From: Butyrivibrio fibrisolvens
Lineage (GTDB): Bacteria > Bacillota > Clostridia > Lachnospirales > Lachnospiraceae
Direction of reading: 5' to 3'
Assembly (NCBI RefSeq): GCF_037113525.1
Contig: NZ_CP146963.1
Location: forward strand, 1,736,001-1,800,000
Length of the DNA: 64,000 nucleotides
Shown here: positions 8,092 to 15,989 of the stretch, in pieces
How the letters are laid out: each line of letters opens with the position of its first letter
Numbering within the stretch: position 1 is the stretch's first letter
Program-made: the position numbers and the translations under genes
The notes under the pieces: generated by a model
Told to the model about the DNA's origin: nothing
What the model saw: the letters and a program-made list of their open reading frames with translations, nothing else
Database searches by the model: none

Positions 8092-9486
8092 ATGATTACT
8101 TTACAGATCTTGATTGCAGCTCTGGTTGCAGAATTACCTTTTTCAGGTAATACTTTTAGTGTGTGGGATGTAGCCGCTATTGGTCTTGCTACCATTGTAG
8201 TCAGATTAGCATTTCACAAATTGCTCAAGGTTCATGGCCTTGCAAACGCAATTTCTTTTAATCTTTCACTTATCACAGCATCAGTGCCAATGATGCATTA
8301 TATCTGGTGGCATATGACCAACCAGGCAGAATATTCAGTAGCTTCCAACGTATGGATGATCATTTTGTGTGGTATTATATGGCTCGTTTTCTGGAGACTC
8401 ATAAACCCCTGGTACTACACAAAGGTTGATGATTCATATGTAGCTATGAGCTTTATTCCTTATTTCAAGAACAGTGTGGTACTCAGAGTAGTTGATGGTA
8501 TTATCCAGCTTCTTCCTATGACTGCATTTGTTGCTTTCGTATGGTATGGTTTTGCAGGACACTTCAGCCCTAAGGCTATCATTGGTCTTGTAGCTGCTAA
8601 CGTTGTATGGGTAGCAGTATTCCTCTTCCTTGTAGCAAGAGATGAGAAGAACCATCCTGATGCTGTTATCGAGACAGCTAAGGATCCATATTCAGATCAC
8701 GTTGAGAACGAGACAGAGTCACGTTTCGAAGTAAAGCTTACAGACAAGAACTACAAACTGTTCACAGCTTGCAAGATCCTTGTTCTTTATGCAGCACTTT
8801 GCCTTGATGGTCTTTACTATGACAGAATTCATAATGACCTCAATGCTACATTTTCACGTACAGCAGGAATTGCATTCCTTATTACTGTACTTGCAATCCT
8901 TGCAGCTTACCTTCTTCAGGAAAGACTTAGTCTTCGCCTTATCGTTAACAAGAACCGTTTTGGTATCCACAAGATCTTCAGCTTCGGTGAAGTTGTAGAT
9001 GAGAAGGATATCGTTGACTATGAGCTTACAGGCAAGAACGGAACCGGACTTGCACTTACATATTTCAACGACAACAATAACAAAGAGATTCGCTTCGATG
9101 GCGCTTATGAGAACGTAACTAAGCTTAAGAACTACATCATCGAAGAGACAGCTATTGAAAGATATACTCCTAAGACAGCAGCTCAGAAGAAAGAAGAGCT
9201 TGAGAAGCGCAGAGCTGAGAAGGCTGCTAAGAAGGAAGAAGAAAAGAGACTTGCTCCTGAGAAGGCTGCTAAGAAGAAAGCTGAAAAGGAAGCTGAGAAG
9301 GAAAGAAAGGCTGCCGAGAAAGCACTTAGCAAAGAAAGAAGCAAGATCGAGAAGGAAGCAAGACAGAAGCACGAAGAAAGAGAAAAGCTTGCTAAGAAGA
9401 GAAAAGCTGAGAGAGATAAAAAACGTGCAGAAGAAGCTGCTTCCAAAAAAGCTGAAGAAGAGAGCAAGGCTGAGAAAAATGCCTGA
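8092..9486 (+). CDS. Membrane protein with PH-like domain and long charged coiled-coil tail
   Basis: A 464-residue protein. The ATG at 8092 is eight bases behind GGGAGGA; the frame is open upstream but runs through the leader hairpin. About eight membrane segments fill residues 1-300. A short beta-rich stretch (about 305-370, LSLRLIVNKNRFGIHKIFSFGE...ITY-type) resembles bacterial PH-like domains. The last 95 residues are almost only K, E, A and R in coiled-coil heptads (KKEELEKRRAEKAAKKEEEK). No family is recognised. The tail could bind nucleic acid, membrane or a partner; this is a guess. Confidence 0.65.
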   Translation: MITLQILIAALVAELPFSGNTFSVWDVAAIGLATIVVRLAFHKLLKVHGLANAISFNLSLITASVPMMHYIWWHMTNQAEYSVASNVWMIILCGIIWLVFWRLINPWYYTKVDDSYVAMSFIPYFKNSVVLRVVDGIIQLLPMTAFVAFVWYGFAGHFSPKAIIGLVAANVVWVAVFLFLVARDEKNHPDAVIETAKDPYSDHVENETESRFEVKLTDKNYKLFTACKILVLYAALCLDGLYYDRIHNDLNATFSRTAGIAFLITVLAILAAYLLQERLSLRLIVNKNRFGIHKIFSFGEVVDEKDIVDYELTGKNGTGLALTYFNDNNNKEIRFDGAYENVTKLKNYIIEETAIERYTPKTAAQKKEELEKRRAEKAAKKEEEKRLAPEKAAKKKAEKEAEKERKAAEKALSKERSKIEKEARQKHEEREKLAKKRKAERDKKRAEEAASKKAEEESKAEKNA

Positions 9487-9512
9487 TAAGGGATTTGCCT
9501 AACCTGCATTGT

Positions 9513-9545
9513 AAAGGTCATGCCCGCGGGCATGACCTTTTTAAA
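9513..9545 (+). terminator. Rho-independent terminator
   Basis: A near-perfect stem AAAGGTCATGCCC paired with GGGCATGACCTTT, followed by Ts, 26 bases after the charged-tail gene and just before topB. Confidence 0.85.
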
Positions 9546-9568
9546 ATCTAAAAACTCAGGAGAATTTA

Positions 9569-11695
9569 ATGCCAAAAAGCGTTTATATTGCGGAGAAACC
9601 AAGTGTTGCTCAGGCTTTTGGAGCAGCGCTTGAACACGCTGATAACGAAAAATACAGAAAAGCAGACGGATACTGGGAGTCCGACAACTCCATCATAACC
9701 TGGTGCGTCGGACATCTTGTTACAATGAGTTATCCCGAAGTTTATGATGAGAAATATAAAAAGTGGCAGATGGATACACTGCCATTCATTCCTGAAGATT
9801 TCAAATACGAAGTCATTCCGAATGTCCGTAAGCAGTTCAATATTGTAAGCGGACTCCTTAACAGAGACGATGTTGATACCATTTACATCTGCACTGACTC
9901 GGGACGAGAAGGTGAGTATATCTACAGACTTGTAGACCAGCAGGCAGGTGTCAAAGGTAAAACCAGAAAGCGTGTCTGGATCGATTCACAGACAGAAGAA
10001 GAGATCATAAGAGGTATCAGAGAAGCCAAGGATGATTCCGAATACGACAACCTTGGATCTGCGGCATATCTTCGTGCCAAGGAAGACTACCTTATGGGTA
10101 TCAACTTCTCAAGAGCGCTGACACTCAGATACGGCTATAACATCAAATCCTATCTTGGAATGGATAAGGGTGTTGTATCTGTCGGACGAGTTATGACCTG
10201 CGTTTTGGGTATAGTCGTAGACAGAGAGCGTGAGATCAGAAACTTTGTTAAGACATCTTTTTACAAGGTTAATGCCTCTCTTGTGATAGGAGACAGGACC
10301 CCTGATGCAGAATGGAAAGTGCAGCCTGAAAGTAAGTATGACCAGTCACCCCTCCTGTATTCAGAAAAGGGCTTTAAGAAAAAAGAAGATGCGGATACCT
10401 TCATAGATCTTTGTAAAAGATCTGCAGACCCTTTGGAATTTACAGTTGCCAAAGCTGAGAAAAAGAAAGAGACCAAGAACGCACCGCTTCTTTATAACCT
10501 TGCAGAGCTTCAGAATGACTGCTCCAGATATTTCAAGATAAACCCAGATGAGACACTTGCTGTAGCTCAGGAGCTTTATGAGAAGAAGCTTACAACTTAT
10601 CCAAGAACTGATGCCAGAGTATTATCATCAGCTATATGCAAAGTTATAAATAAGAACATATCAGGACTTCAGAACTATCCGCAGGCAGGAGTATTTGCAA
10701 AGTCCATACTTCAGCATGAATCCTACAAGGGAATAGCTAAGACAAGATACTGCGATGACAAGGCTATCACAGATCACTATGCTATCATCCCTACAGGCCA
10801 GGGATTATCAGCACTTTCAGGATGTTCTGCAACTACTCAAAAGGTATATGAGATCATAGTAAGAAGATTCCTTGCAATCTTTTTCCCACCTGCCCAGTAC
10901 CAGAAGGTTGCTCTTGATCTTGAGCTTCCACTTATTGAGTCAAGGCAGGGAGCAGGAGGAGAGCAGATTCCATACAAGGAACACTTTTATAGCAACTTCA
11001 AAGTCCTTTCTGCAAAGGGATACCTTCATGTAATGGATTATTCTTTTTTCAAGAAAAAAGAAAAAGATGCAGAAGGAGAGACAAGCGCTGACAACGAAGA
11101 TCAGATGACAGATGAAGCATTCTTCGAAGAGCTTCAGAAGATCAGAAAGGGAAGTAAGATCCCGGTTTCTGCCATGTCTGTAAAGGAAGGTGAGACATCA
11201 CCGCCTAAGCGCTACAACTCCGGAACCATGATCCTTACTATGGAGAATGCCGGACAGTTCATAGAAGATGAAGAGCTTCGTTCTCAGATAAAGGGAAGCG
11301 GAATAGGAACATCTGCTACCCGTGCAGGAATACTGACTAAGCTTTTTGCTATCAAGTACCTTAACCTTAACAAGAAGACCCAGATAATAACACCTACGCA
11401 GCTGGGTGAGATGGTATATGAAACGGTAGCAATTTCCATGAAGCCTATGCTCAACCCTGCTCTTACTGCATCTTGGGAAAAGGGCCTTACAGGGGTTGCT
11501 GAAGGTGCTATTTCTGAAAAGGAATACATGGACAAGCTTGACGATTTCGTTTCAAGACGAACCAATCAGGTTAAGGAAAATAATTATAAGAATCAGCTGA
11601 TGCAAAGATTCAGGACGATAGACCAGTACTATGCGGATACTAAGACATCAGGCAAGACTACAGCTAAGAAGACTTCGAAGTCACCTGCGAAGTGA
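9569..11695 (+). CDS. topB: DNA topoisomerase III (type IA)
   Basis: A 708-residue type IA topoisomerase that passes single strands to unlink DNA. Seen: Toprim start VYIAEKPSVAQAF, the acidic Toprim motif TDSGREGEYIYR, the catalytic tyrosine in LTTYPRTDARVL (about residue 342), and the late motif GSGIGTSATRAGIL. The basic C-terminus (KTTAKKTSKSPAK) carries no zinc-ribbon cysteines, which separates it from topoisomerase I. It sits behind a strong terminator and GGAG. An internal acidic insertion (about residues 495-515, KKKEKDAEGETSADNEDQ) is lineage-specific. Confidence 0.93.
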   Translation: MPKSVYIAEKPSVAQAFGAALEHADNEKYRKADGYWESDNSIITWCVGHLVTMSYPEVYDEKYKKWQMDTLPFIPEDFKYEVIPNVRKQFNIVSGLLNRDDVDTIYICTDSGREGEYIYRLVDQQAGVKGKTRKRVWIDSQTEEEIIRGIREAKDDSEYDNLGSAAYLRAKEDYLMGINFSRALTLRYGYNIKSYLGMDKGVVSVGRVMTCVLGIVVDREREIRNFVKTSFYKVNASLVIGDRTPDAEWKVQPESKYDQSPLLYSEKGFKKKEDADTFIDLCKRSADPLEFTVAKAEKKKETKNAPLLYNLAELQNDCSRYFKINPDETLAVAQELYEKKLTTYPRTDARVLSSAICKVINKNISGLQNYPQAGVFAKSILQHESYKGIAKTRYCDDKAITDHYAIIPTGQGLSALSGCSATTQKVYEIIVRRFLAIFFPPAQYQKVALDLELPLIESRQGAGGEQIPYKEHFYSNFKVLSAKGYLHVMDYSFFKKKEKDAEGETSADNEDQMTDEAFFEELQKIRKGSKIPVSAMSVKEGETSPPKRYNSGTMILTMENAGQFIEDEELRSQIKGSGIGTSATRAGILTKLFAIKYLNLNKKTQIITPTQLGEMVYETVAISMKPMLNPALTASWEKGLTGVAEGAISEKEYMDKLDDFVSRRTNQVKENNYKNQLMQRFRTIDQYYADTKTSGKTTAKKTSKSPAK

Positions 11696-11779
11696 ATAAA
11701 GAAGTTATATTCTTAAAATCATGGTAAAAGATGTTTGATTTTGAACAAAATGAAAATCAGAAAAAAGGAGTAAAACAAA

Positions 11780-12457
11780 ATGTTAGAAGCATATACTATT
11801 AAAAATATGTACGATCTCAATGAGACAATAGCCGCAGATCTTTTCGAGGGAGCAACATATCCATGGGAAGTCCTTTCCAAGATCAAAGATTTCATTGCAG
11901 AGCTTGGTCCAAAGCTTCCAAAGGATAAGTTCGAGCAAAGAGGTGAGCATGTATGGGTAGCTAAGAGTGCTACAGTATTCGATTCAGCTTACCTTGGCGA
12001 TTACTGCATCATCGATGAGGATGCAGAGGTTCGTCAGTGCGCATTCATAAGAGGAAATGCTATCGTTGGTAAGGGAGCAGTAGTTGGCAACTCAACTGAG
12101 CTCAAGAACGTGGTTCTTTTTAACAAGGTTCAGGTTCCTCACTATAACTATGTTGGAGATTCTGTCCTTGGTAACTTCGCACACATGGGCGCAGGCTCCA
12201 TCACATCTAATGTTAAGAGTGACAAGAAGCTTGTCGTTGTTAAGGATACTCAGTCAGATGATAAGTGTGAGACAGGCCTTAAGAAGTTCGGCGCAATGCT
12301 TGGTGACCACGTAGAAGTTGGATGTAACAGCGTACTTAACCCTGGTACCTGCATCGGAAGATGGTCCAATGTCTACCCTACAAGCTGCGTTCGCGGATGC
12401 ATTCCGGATCATCACATCTACAAGAATCAGGACAATATTGTTCCCAAAGAAGATTAA
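11780..12457 (+). CDS. Left-handed beta-helix acyl-/nucleotidyltransferase-like protein (GlmU C-terminal type)
   Basis: A 225-residue protein with hexapeptide repeats in the middle (HVWVAKSATVFDSAYLGDYCIID, AFIRGNAIVGKGAVVG, CNSVLNPGTCIGRWSNV), which form a left-handed beta-helix. PHYNYVGDSVLG and GAGSITSNVKSD resemble the acetyltransferase half of GlmU. The N-terminal pyrophosphorylase domain is absent, replaced by about 50 helical residues. A sugar-nucleotide acetylation role is plausible; the substrate is not known. AAAGGAG precedes the ATG. Confidence 0.75.
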   Translation: MLEAYTIKNMYDLNETIAADLFEGATYPWEVLSKIKDFIAELGPKLPKDKFEQRGEHVWVAKSATVFDSAYLGDYCIIDEDAEVRQCAFIRGNAIVGKGAVVGNSTELKNVVLFNKVQVPHYNYVGDSVLGNFAHMGAGSITSNVKSDKKLVVVKDTQSDDKCETGLKKFGAMLGDHVEVGCNSVLNPGTCIGRWSNVYPTSCVRGCIPDHHIYKNQDNIVPKED

Positions 12458-12511
12458 TAAAGTTCTGTTAAAAAAATATCATTCCCCATTGAAATTAAAG
12501 AGATTATGTGC

Positions 12512-12553
12512 AAAAATAGGATTGGTGCTCGGCAAACACCAACCTATTTTTTA
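12512..12553 (+). terminator. Rho-independent terminator
   Basis: AAAAATAGG plus TTGGTG pair with CACCAA plus CCTATTTTTT around a nine-base loop, ending in a T-run. It separates the beta-helix gene from the NifU-like gene. Confidence 0.8.
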
Positions 12554-12603
12554 TTCGGTAGTGAGTAATGAAAGTTACTTTACAATACGAAAGGAGATTT
12601 TAC

Positions 12604-13296
12604 ATGATTTACTCAACAGAGGTAAAAAACATGTGCCCTGTAACTCAAGGGGTACACCATGGCGCAGCTCCCATTCCGGAAGAGGCTAAGTGGGTTAAGT
12701 CAAAAGAAATTAAGGACATCTCAGGCTATACACATGGTATCGGCTGGTGTGCTCCTCAGCAGGGTTGCTGTAAGCTTTCCCTTAATGTTAAGGAAGGTAT
12801 CATTCAGGAGGCACTTGTTGAGACTATTGGTTGTTCAGGTATGACACATTCTGCAGCTATGGCTTCAGAAATTCTTCCTGGTCTTACAGTTCTTGAAGCT
12901 CTTAACACAGACCTTGTTTGTGACGCTATCAACACAGCTATGAGAGAGCTTTTCCTTCAGATCGTTTATGGTCGTACACAGTCTGCATTCTCAGAAGATG
13001 GACTTCAGATCGGTGCTGGTCTTGAAGATCTTGGTAAGGGTAACCGTTCAATGGTTGGTACAACATACGGTACTCTTGAGAAGGGACCTCGTTATCTCGA
13101 GCTTACAGATGGTTACATCACAGATATCGCTCTTGATGAGAACGATGAGATCATCGGATACAAGTATGTTAACTTTGGTAAGATGATGGACTTCATCAAG
13201 GCTGGTGACGATGCTAACACAGCTCTTGAGAAGGCTAAAGGACAGTATGGACGTGTTGCTGATGCAGTTCGTTGCATCGATCCTAGACACGAGTAA
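12604..13296 (+). CDS. Iron-sulfur cluster scaffold-like (NifU/IscU-related) protein, partner of GGGtGRT protein
   Basis: A 230-residue protein starting at the ATG behind AAGGAGA. Cysteines cluster in GIGWCAPQQGCCK and ETIGCSGMTHSA, the latter resembling the IscU/NifU scaffold pattern. It is 24 bp upstream of the GGGtGRT gene; this two-gene arrangement is known from many anaerobes, without an established biochemical function. An Fe-S related role is inferred from the cysteine pattern only. Confidence 0.8.
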   Translation: MIYSTEVKNMCPVTQGVHHGAAPIPEEAKWVKSKEIKDISGYTHGIGWCAPQQGCCKLSLNVKEGIIQEALVETIGCSGMTHSAAMASEILPGLTVLEALNTDLVCDAINTAMRELFLQIVYGRTQSAFSEDGLQIGAGLEDLGKGNRSMVGTTYGTLEKGPRYLELTDGYITDIALDENDEIIGYKYVNFGKMMDFIKAGDDANTALEKAKGQYGRVADAVRCIDPRHE

Positions 13297-13320
13297 TCAT
13301 AGGTAAGGAGGAATATAATA

Positions 13321-14340
13321 ATGGCTTTATTTGAATCATATGAAAGAAGAGAGCCCCAGATCCTGGCTTGCCTTAAGGAGTATGGAATCTCTTCAATTGA
13401 AGAATGTAGAGATATTTGCATGAATGCTGGTATCGATGTTTACAAGCTCATCGAAGGCATTCAGCCAATCTGTTTTGAAAATGCAAAGTGGGCTTACACA
13501 GTAGGTGCTGCTATCGCAATCAAGAAGAACTGCCGTAAGGCTGCTGACGCTGCTGCAGCTATCGGTATCGGTCTTCAGGCTTTCTGTATCCCTGGATCAG
13601 TTGCTGATCGTCGTAAAGTAGGTCTTGGCCATGGTAACCTTGGTAAGATGCTTCTTGAAGAAGATACAGAGTGCTTCGCATTCCTTGCTGGTCATGAGTC
13701 ATTCGCAGCAGCTGAGGGTGCTATCGGTATCGCAGAGAAGGCTAACAAAGTTCGTCAGAAACCTCTCCGCGTTATCCTTAACGGTCTTGGAAAAGACGCT
13801 GCACAGATCATCTCTCGTATCAACGGTTTCACATATGTAGAGACTGAGTACGATTACTACACAGGTGAGGTTAAGGAAGTATTCAGAAAGTGCTACTCTA
13901 AGGATGCTAACTCTCCTCGTGCAAAGGTTAACTGCTACGGCGCTAACGACGTACAGGAAGGCGTTGCAATCATGTGGAAGGAGAACGTTGACGTATCTAT
14001 CACAGGTAACTCAACTAACCCTACAAGATTCCAGCACCCAGTTGCAGGTACATACAAGAAAGAGCGTGTTGAAGCTGGTAAGAAGTACTTCTCAGTTGCT
14101 TCAGGTGGTGGTACAGGTCGTACACTTCACCCAGATAACATGGCAGCAGGTCCTGCTTCCTATGGTATGACAGATACTATGGGACGTATGCACTCTGATG
14201 CTCAGTTCGCTGGTTCTTCATCTGTTCCTGCTCACGTTGAGATGATGGGTCTTATCGGCGCTGGTAACAACCCTATGGTTGGTATGACAGTTTCTACAGC
14301 AGTTTCTATCGAAGAGGCTGCAAAGGCTGGTAAGTTCTAA
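13321..14340 (+). CDS. GGGtGRT family protein
   Basis: A 339-residue protein that carries the family's namesake motif, SGGGTGRTLHPDNMAAGPAS (about residue 258), followed by SYGMTDTMGRMHSDAQFAGS. The family is conserved in anaerobic Bacillota and other strict anaerobes, next to the NifU-like partner found here. Earlier sequence includes conserved cysteines (EECRDICMNAG, QPICFENAK, NCRKAAD). It is clearly expressed-gene-like in codon use (highly regular codons). Function is unknown; a cluster or redox role is possible. Confidence 0.88.
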   Translation: MALFESYERREPQILACLKEYGISSIEECRDICMNAGIDVYKLIEGIQPICFENAKWAYTVGAAIAIKKNCRKAADAAAAIGIGLQAFCIPGSVADRRKVGLGHGNLGKMLLEEDTECFAFLAGHESFAAAEGAIGIAEKANKVRQKPLRVILNGLGKDAAQIISRINGFTYVETEYDYYTGEVKEVFRKCYSKDANSPRAKVNCYGANDVQEGVAIMWKENVDVSITGNSTNPTRFQHPVAGTYKKERVEAGKKYFSVASGGGTGRTLHPDNMAAGPASYGMTDTMGRMHSDAQFAGSSSVPAHVEMMGLIGAGNNPMVGMTVSTAVSIEEAAKAGKF

Positions 14341-14365
14341 TTATCACGCATAATTGTAAGTAATG

Positions 14366-14402
14366 AAGGCCGTCGCACATTACAGTGTGGCGGCCTTTTT
14401 TG
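14366..14402 (+). terminator. Rho-independent terminator of the GGGtGRT operon
   Basis: AAGGCCGTCGCACAT pairs with GTGTGGCGGCCTT, ending in six Ts. Confidence 0.88.
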
Positions 14403-14428
14403 GGCCCCGGCGCTCAGGCGCGGGGCCC
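14402..14428. other. GC-rich hairpin directly after the terminator
   Basis: GGGCCCCG and CGGGGCCC pair perfectly around GCGCTCAGGCG (itself GCGC/GGCG-like). It starts at the last T of the terminator. Its composition is far more GC-rich than its surroundings. Confidence 0.6.
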
Positions 14429-14450
14429 TTGCTTAAGTAAGGTTATCGCG

Positions 14451-14675
14451 GGAAAATTCCTTGGGCTGGCGTTTTATAAATGTTTTCCGCGTCTCAAAAG
14501 TATTCTAATTCAAGGCTTAATATCTGAAATCTTATATTCCGGGATTCAAACTCGCTTCGCTCAAACATGTGAATCCCAAACGGAATATAAGATTTCATCT
14601 ATTAAGCTCTTGAATTTACGAATACTTTTGAAGACGCGAAAAACATTTATAAAACGCCAGCCCAAGGAATTTTCC
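14451..14675 (+). repeat. Long hairpin element 1 (minimal form)
   Basis: A 225-base nearly continuous inverted repeat. The outer arm begins GGAAAATTCC and GGGCTGGCGTTTTATAAATG; the matching right arm ends CGCCAGCCCAAGG. The apical stem GGGATTCA/TGAATCCC (14551-14558 region/14570-14577) holds a loop with CTCGCTTCGCTCAAACATG. A conserved AAAC bulge lies after CCC on the right side. It aligns along its length with the elements at 28348 and 38744 and lacks the double-hairpin insert those two carry. No protein is encoded. Confidence 0.85.
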
Positions 14676-14710
14676 GGCTTTAGATTTTGGCTAAATAACC
14701 AGTCCTTAAA

Positions 14711-14776
14711 CATTTCAAAATGCAATTTATGGTTTGAAATGCATTTTGTCGTATCAAAGATGTATTCTGTCGTATC
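14711..14776. repeat. Degenerate palindromic/tandem repeat
   Basis: CATTTCAAA (14711-14719) is inverted at 14733-14741, and AAAATGCA/TGCATTTT overlap it. TGTCGTATC occurs twice with a 21-base period (14747-14755, 14768-14776). The words ATGCATTT and GTCGTAT resemble the reverse complement of the 56-bp module at 26637, so this may be a decayed relative. Confidence 0.4.
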
Positions 14777-14919
14777 TGGTAATTAAGAAATCTGATTTAC
14801 TTGTATAATAATTATGGCTTTGCTGCGACTGGGGATAAATAAAAGACTCAGAGGACATAGATAAGTATTTTTGTTGCAGTAAATGGTTTATTATTATATT
14901 TGTTCGGAGGAGATACGCA

Positions 14920-15942
14920 TTGACTTATCAGGTAAGAGAATCAGCTGGATTTAAGATTATTGATATTGTAGGAATGATGATCATTGGAGGCTTTTCTATT
15001 GGAGGATACGGTTTTATTTTAAAATACCTAGTATTGGAATCAGCTATGGAATATGCGATATTTGCAGGAATCAGCATCGCCTTTTTTGCGTTTATTGTAT
15101 ATTGTTTGTATCAATTTCTTTCCGATAAGAGAGTGGCAGTGACTGTTAATGAAAGGGATAGGTATTTTATCATCCAAAGGACTTTAGGAGCGCCTGAAAC
15201 AGTATATGCCAATGAGATTACTGCCTGGTATGCCGATGTAATAACATATTTATCAAAAGGCGGTTTTAAGACCACCGATTGTATTACCATCAGTTATGGA
15301 GGTAGGAAGGTCAAAATCCCATATTATTTTGAAAATTATGCAAGACTGGTCAATTCCCTTAAAAGGCTTGCAGGAAATCAGGCTCAGGGAGCACCAATAG
15401 ATGAGAGCAAACTAAGTCCTGACAGTGCTATAGATTGTCTTGTAAAACAGCTCGATCCTGCAAAAACTTATGATTTTAACATAACTTATATAACTGAATG
15501 TGCTTTTATAGGATTCAGACCTGATCATCATAAGGCTACAGCCTTGTTATACAGGCAGAATGGCAGAACTCTTCAGGAGTCATTCTTTACTTATCTTTGT
15601 TCACGTTTCGACGAGTGGGATGAAGATCTGGCAAGACAGCTAAGAGAGGTGAATTTTAATATCCGTCCTGTAAATGGTGGCTTTCCTGAGATGATCAGCT
15701 ATGAGTCGCCAAAGGCTAGAAAGAAAAAAAGAGACGTTCAGGAACATGCCGAGGGGCTGTATTATTACCTTTTACAAAATCTTGGAGAGCCGGTTGGAAT
15801 GTATGAAAATGCTGAACCCTTAAGTCAATATGCAAGGAAGCTTCTGGGAGAGGAACTCTTTCATGACGAAGTTGAGCATTTGTTTTTTGTGGCATTTAAT
15901 CAGTATGTCCTTTGCATAGCTATGGCAATTGACAACGATTGA
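14920..15942 (+). CDS. Hypothetical membrane protein with PH-like domain
   Basis: A 340-residue protein using a TTG start eight bases behind GGAGGA. Two membrane segments (about residues 14-36 and 42-66) are followed by a beta-rich stretch (KRVAVTVNERDRYFIIQRTLG...) that looks like a bacterial PH-like domain. The C-terminal 200 residues are soluble and unrecognised. It is the first of three same-strand membrane-anchored unknowns that may form an operon. Confidence 0.6.
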   Translation: MTYQVRESAGFKIIDIVGMMIIGGFSIGGYGFILKYLVLESAMEYAIFAGISIAFFAFIVYCLYQFLSDKRVAVTVNERDRYFIIQRTLGAPETVYANEITAWYADVITYLSKGGFKTTDCITISYGGRKVKIPYYFENYARLVNSLKRLAGNQAQGAPIDESKLSPDSAIDCLVKQLDPAKTYDFNITYITECAFIGFRPDHHKATALLYRQNGRTLQESFFTYLCSRFDEWDEDLARQLREVNFNIRPVNGGFPEMISYESPKARKKKRDVQEHAEGLYYYLLQNLGEPVGMYENAEPLSQYARKLLGEELFHDEVEHLFFVAFNQYVLCIAMAIDND

Positions 15943-15989
15943 TTTTGTAAAAAATATCTATTTATACGTAATTGAGAGGTTTTATAACT

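Noticed and set aside
9155..9602. Basic or serine/leucine-rich genes in other frames of the charged-tail gene
   Set aside because: They are shadows of the repetitive GAG/AAG/GCT codons of the K/E/A-rich tail.
14385..14786. Protein-coding gene of 133 residues
   Set aside because: The open frame runs through the terminator, the GC-rich hairpin and both arms of long hairpin element 1; it has no ribosome site and the composition is explained by the inverted repeat.
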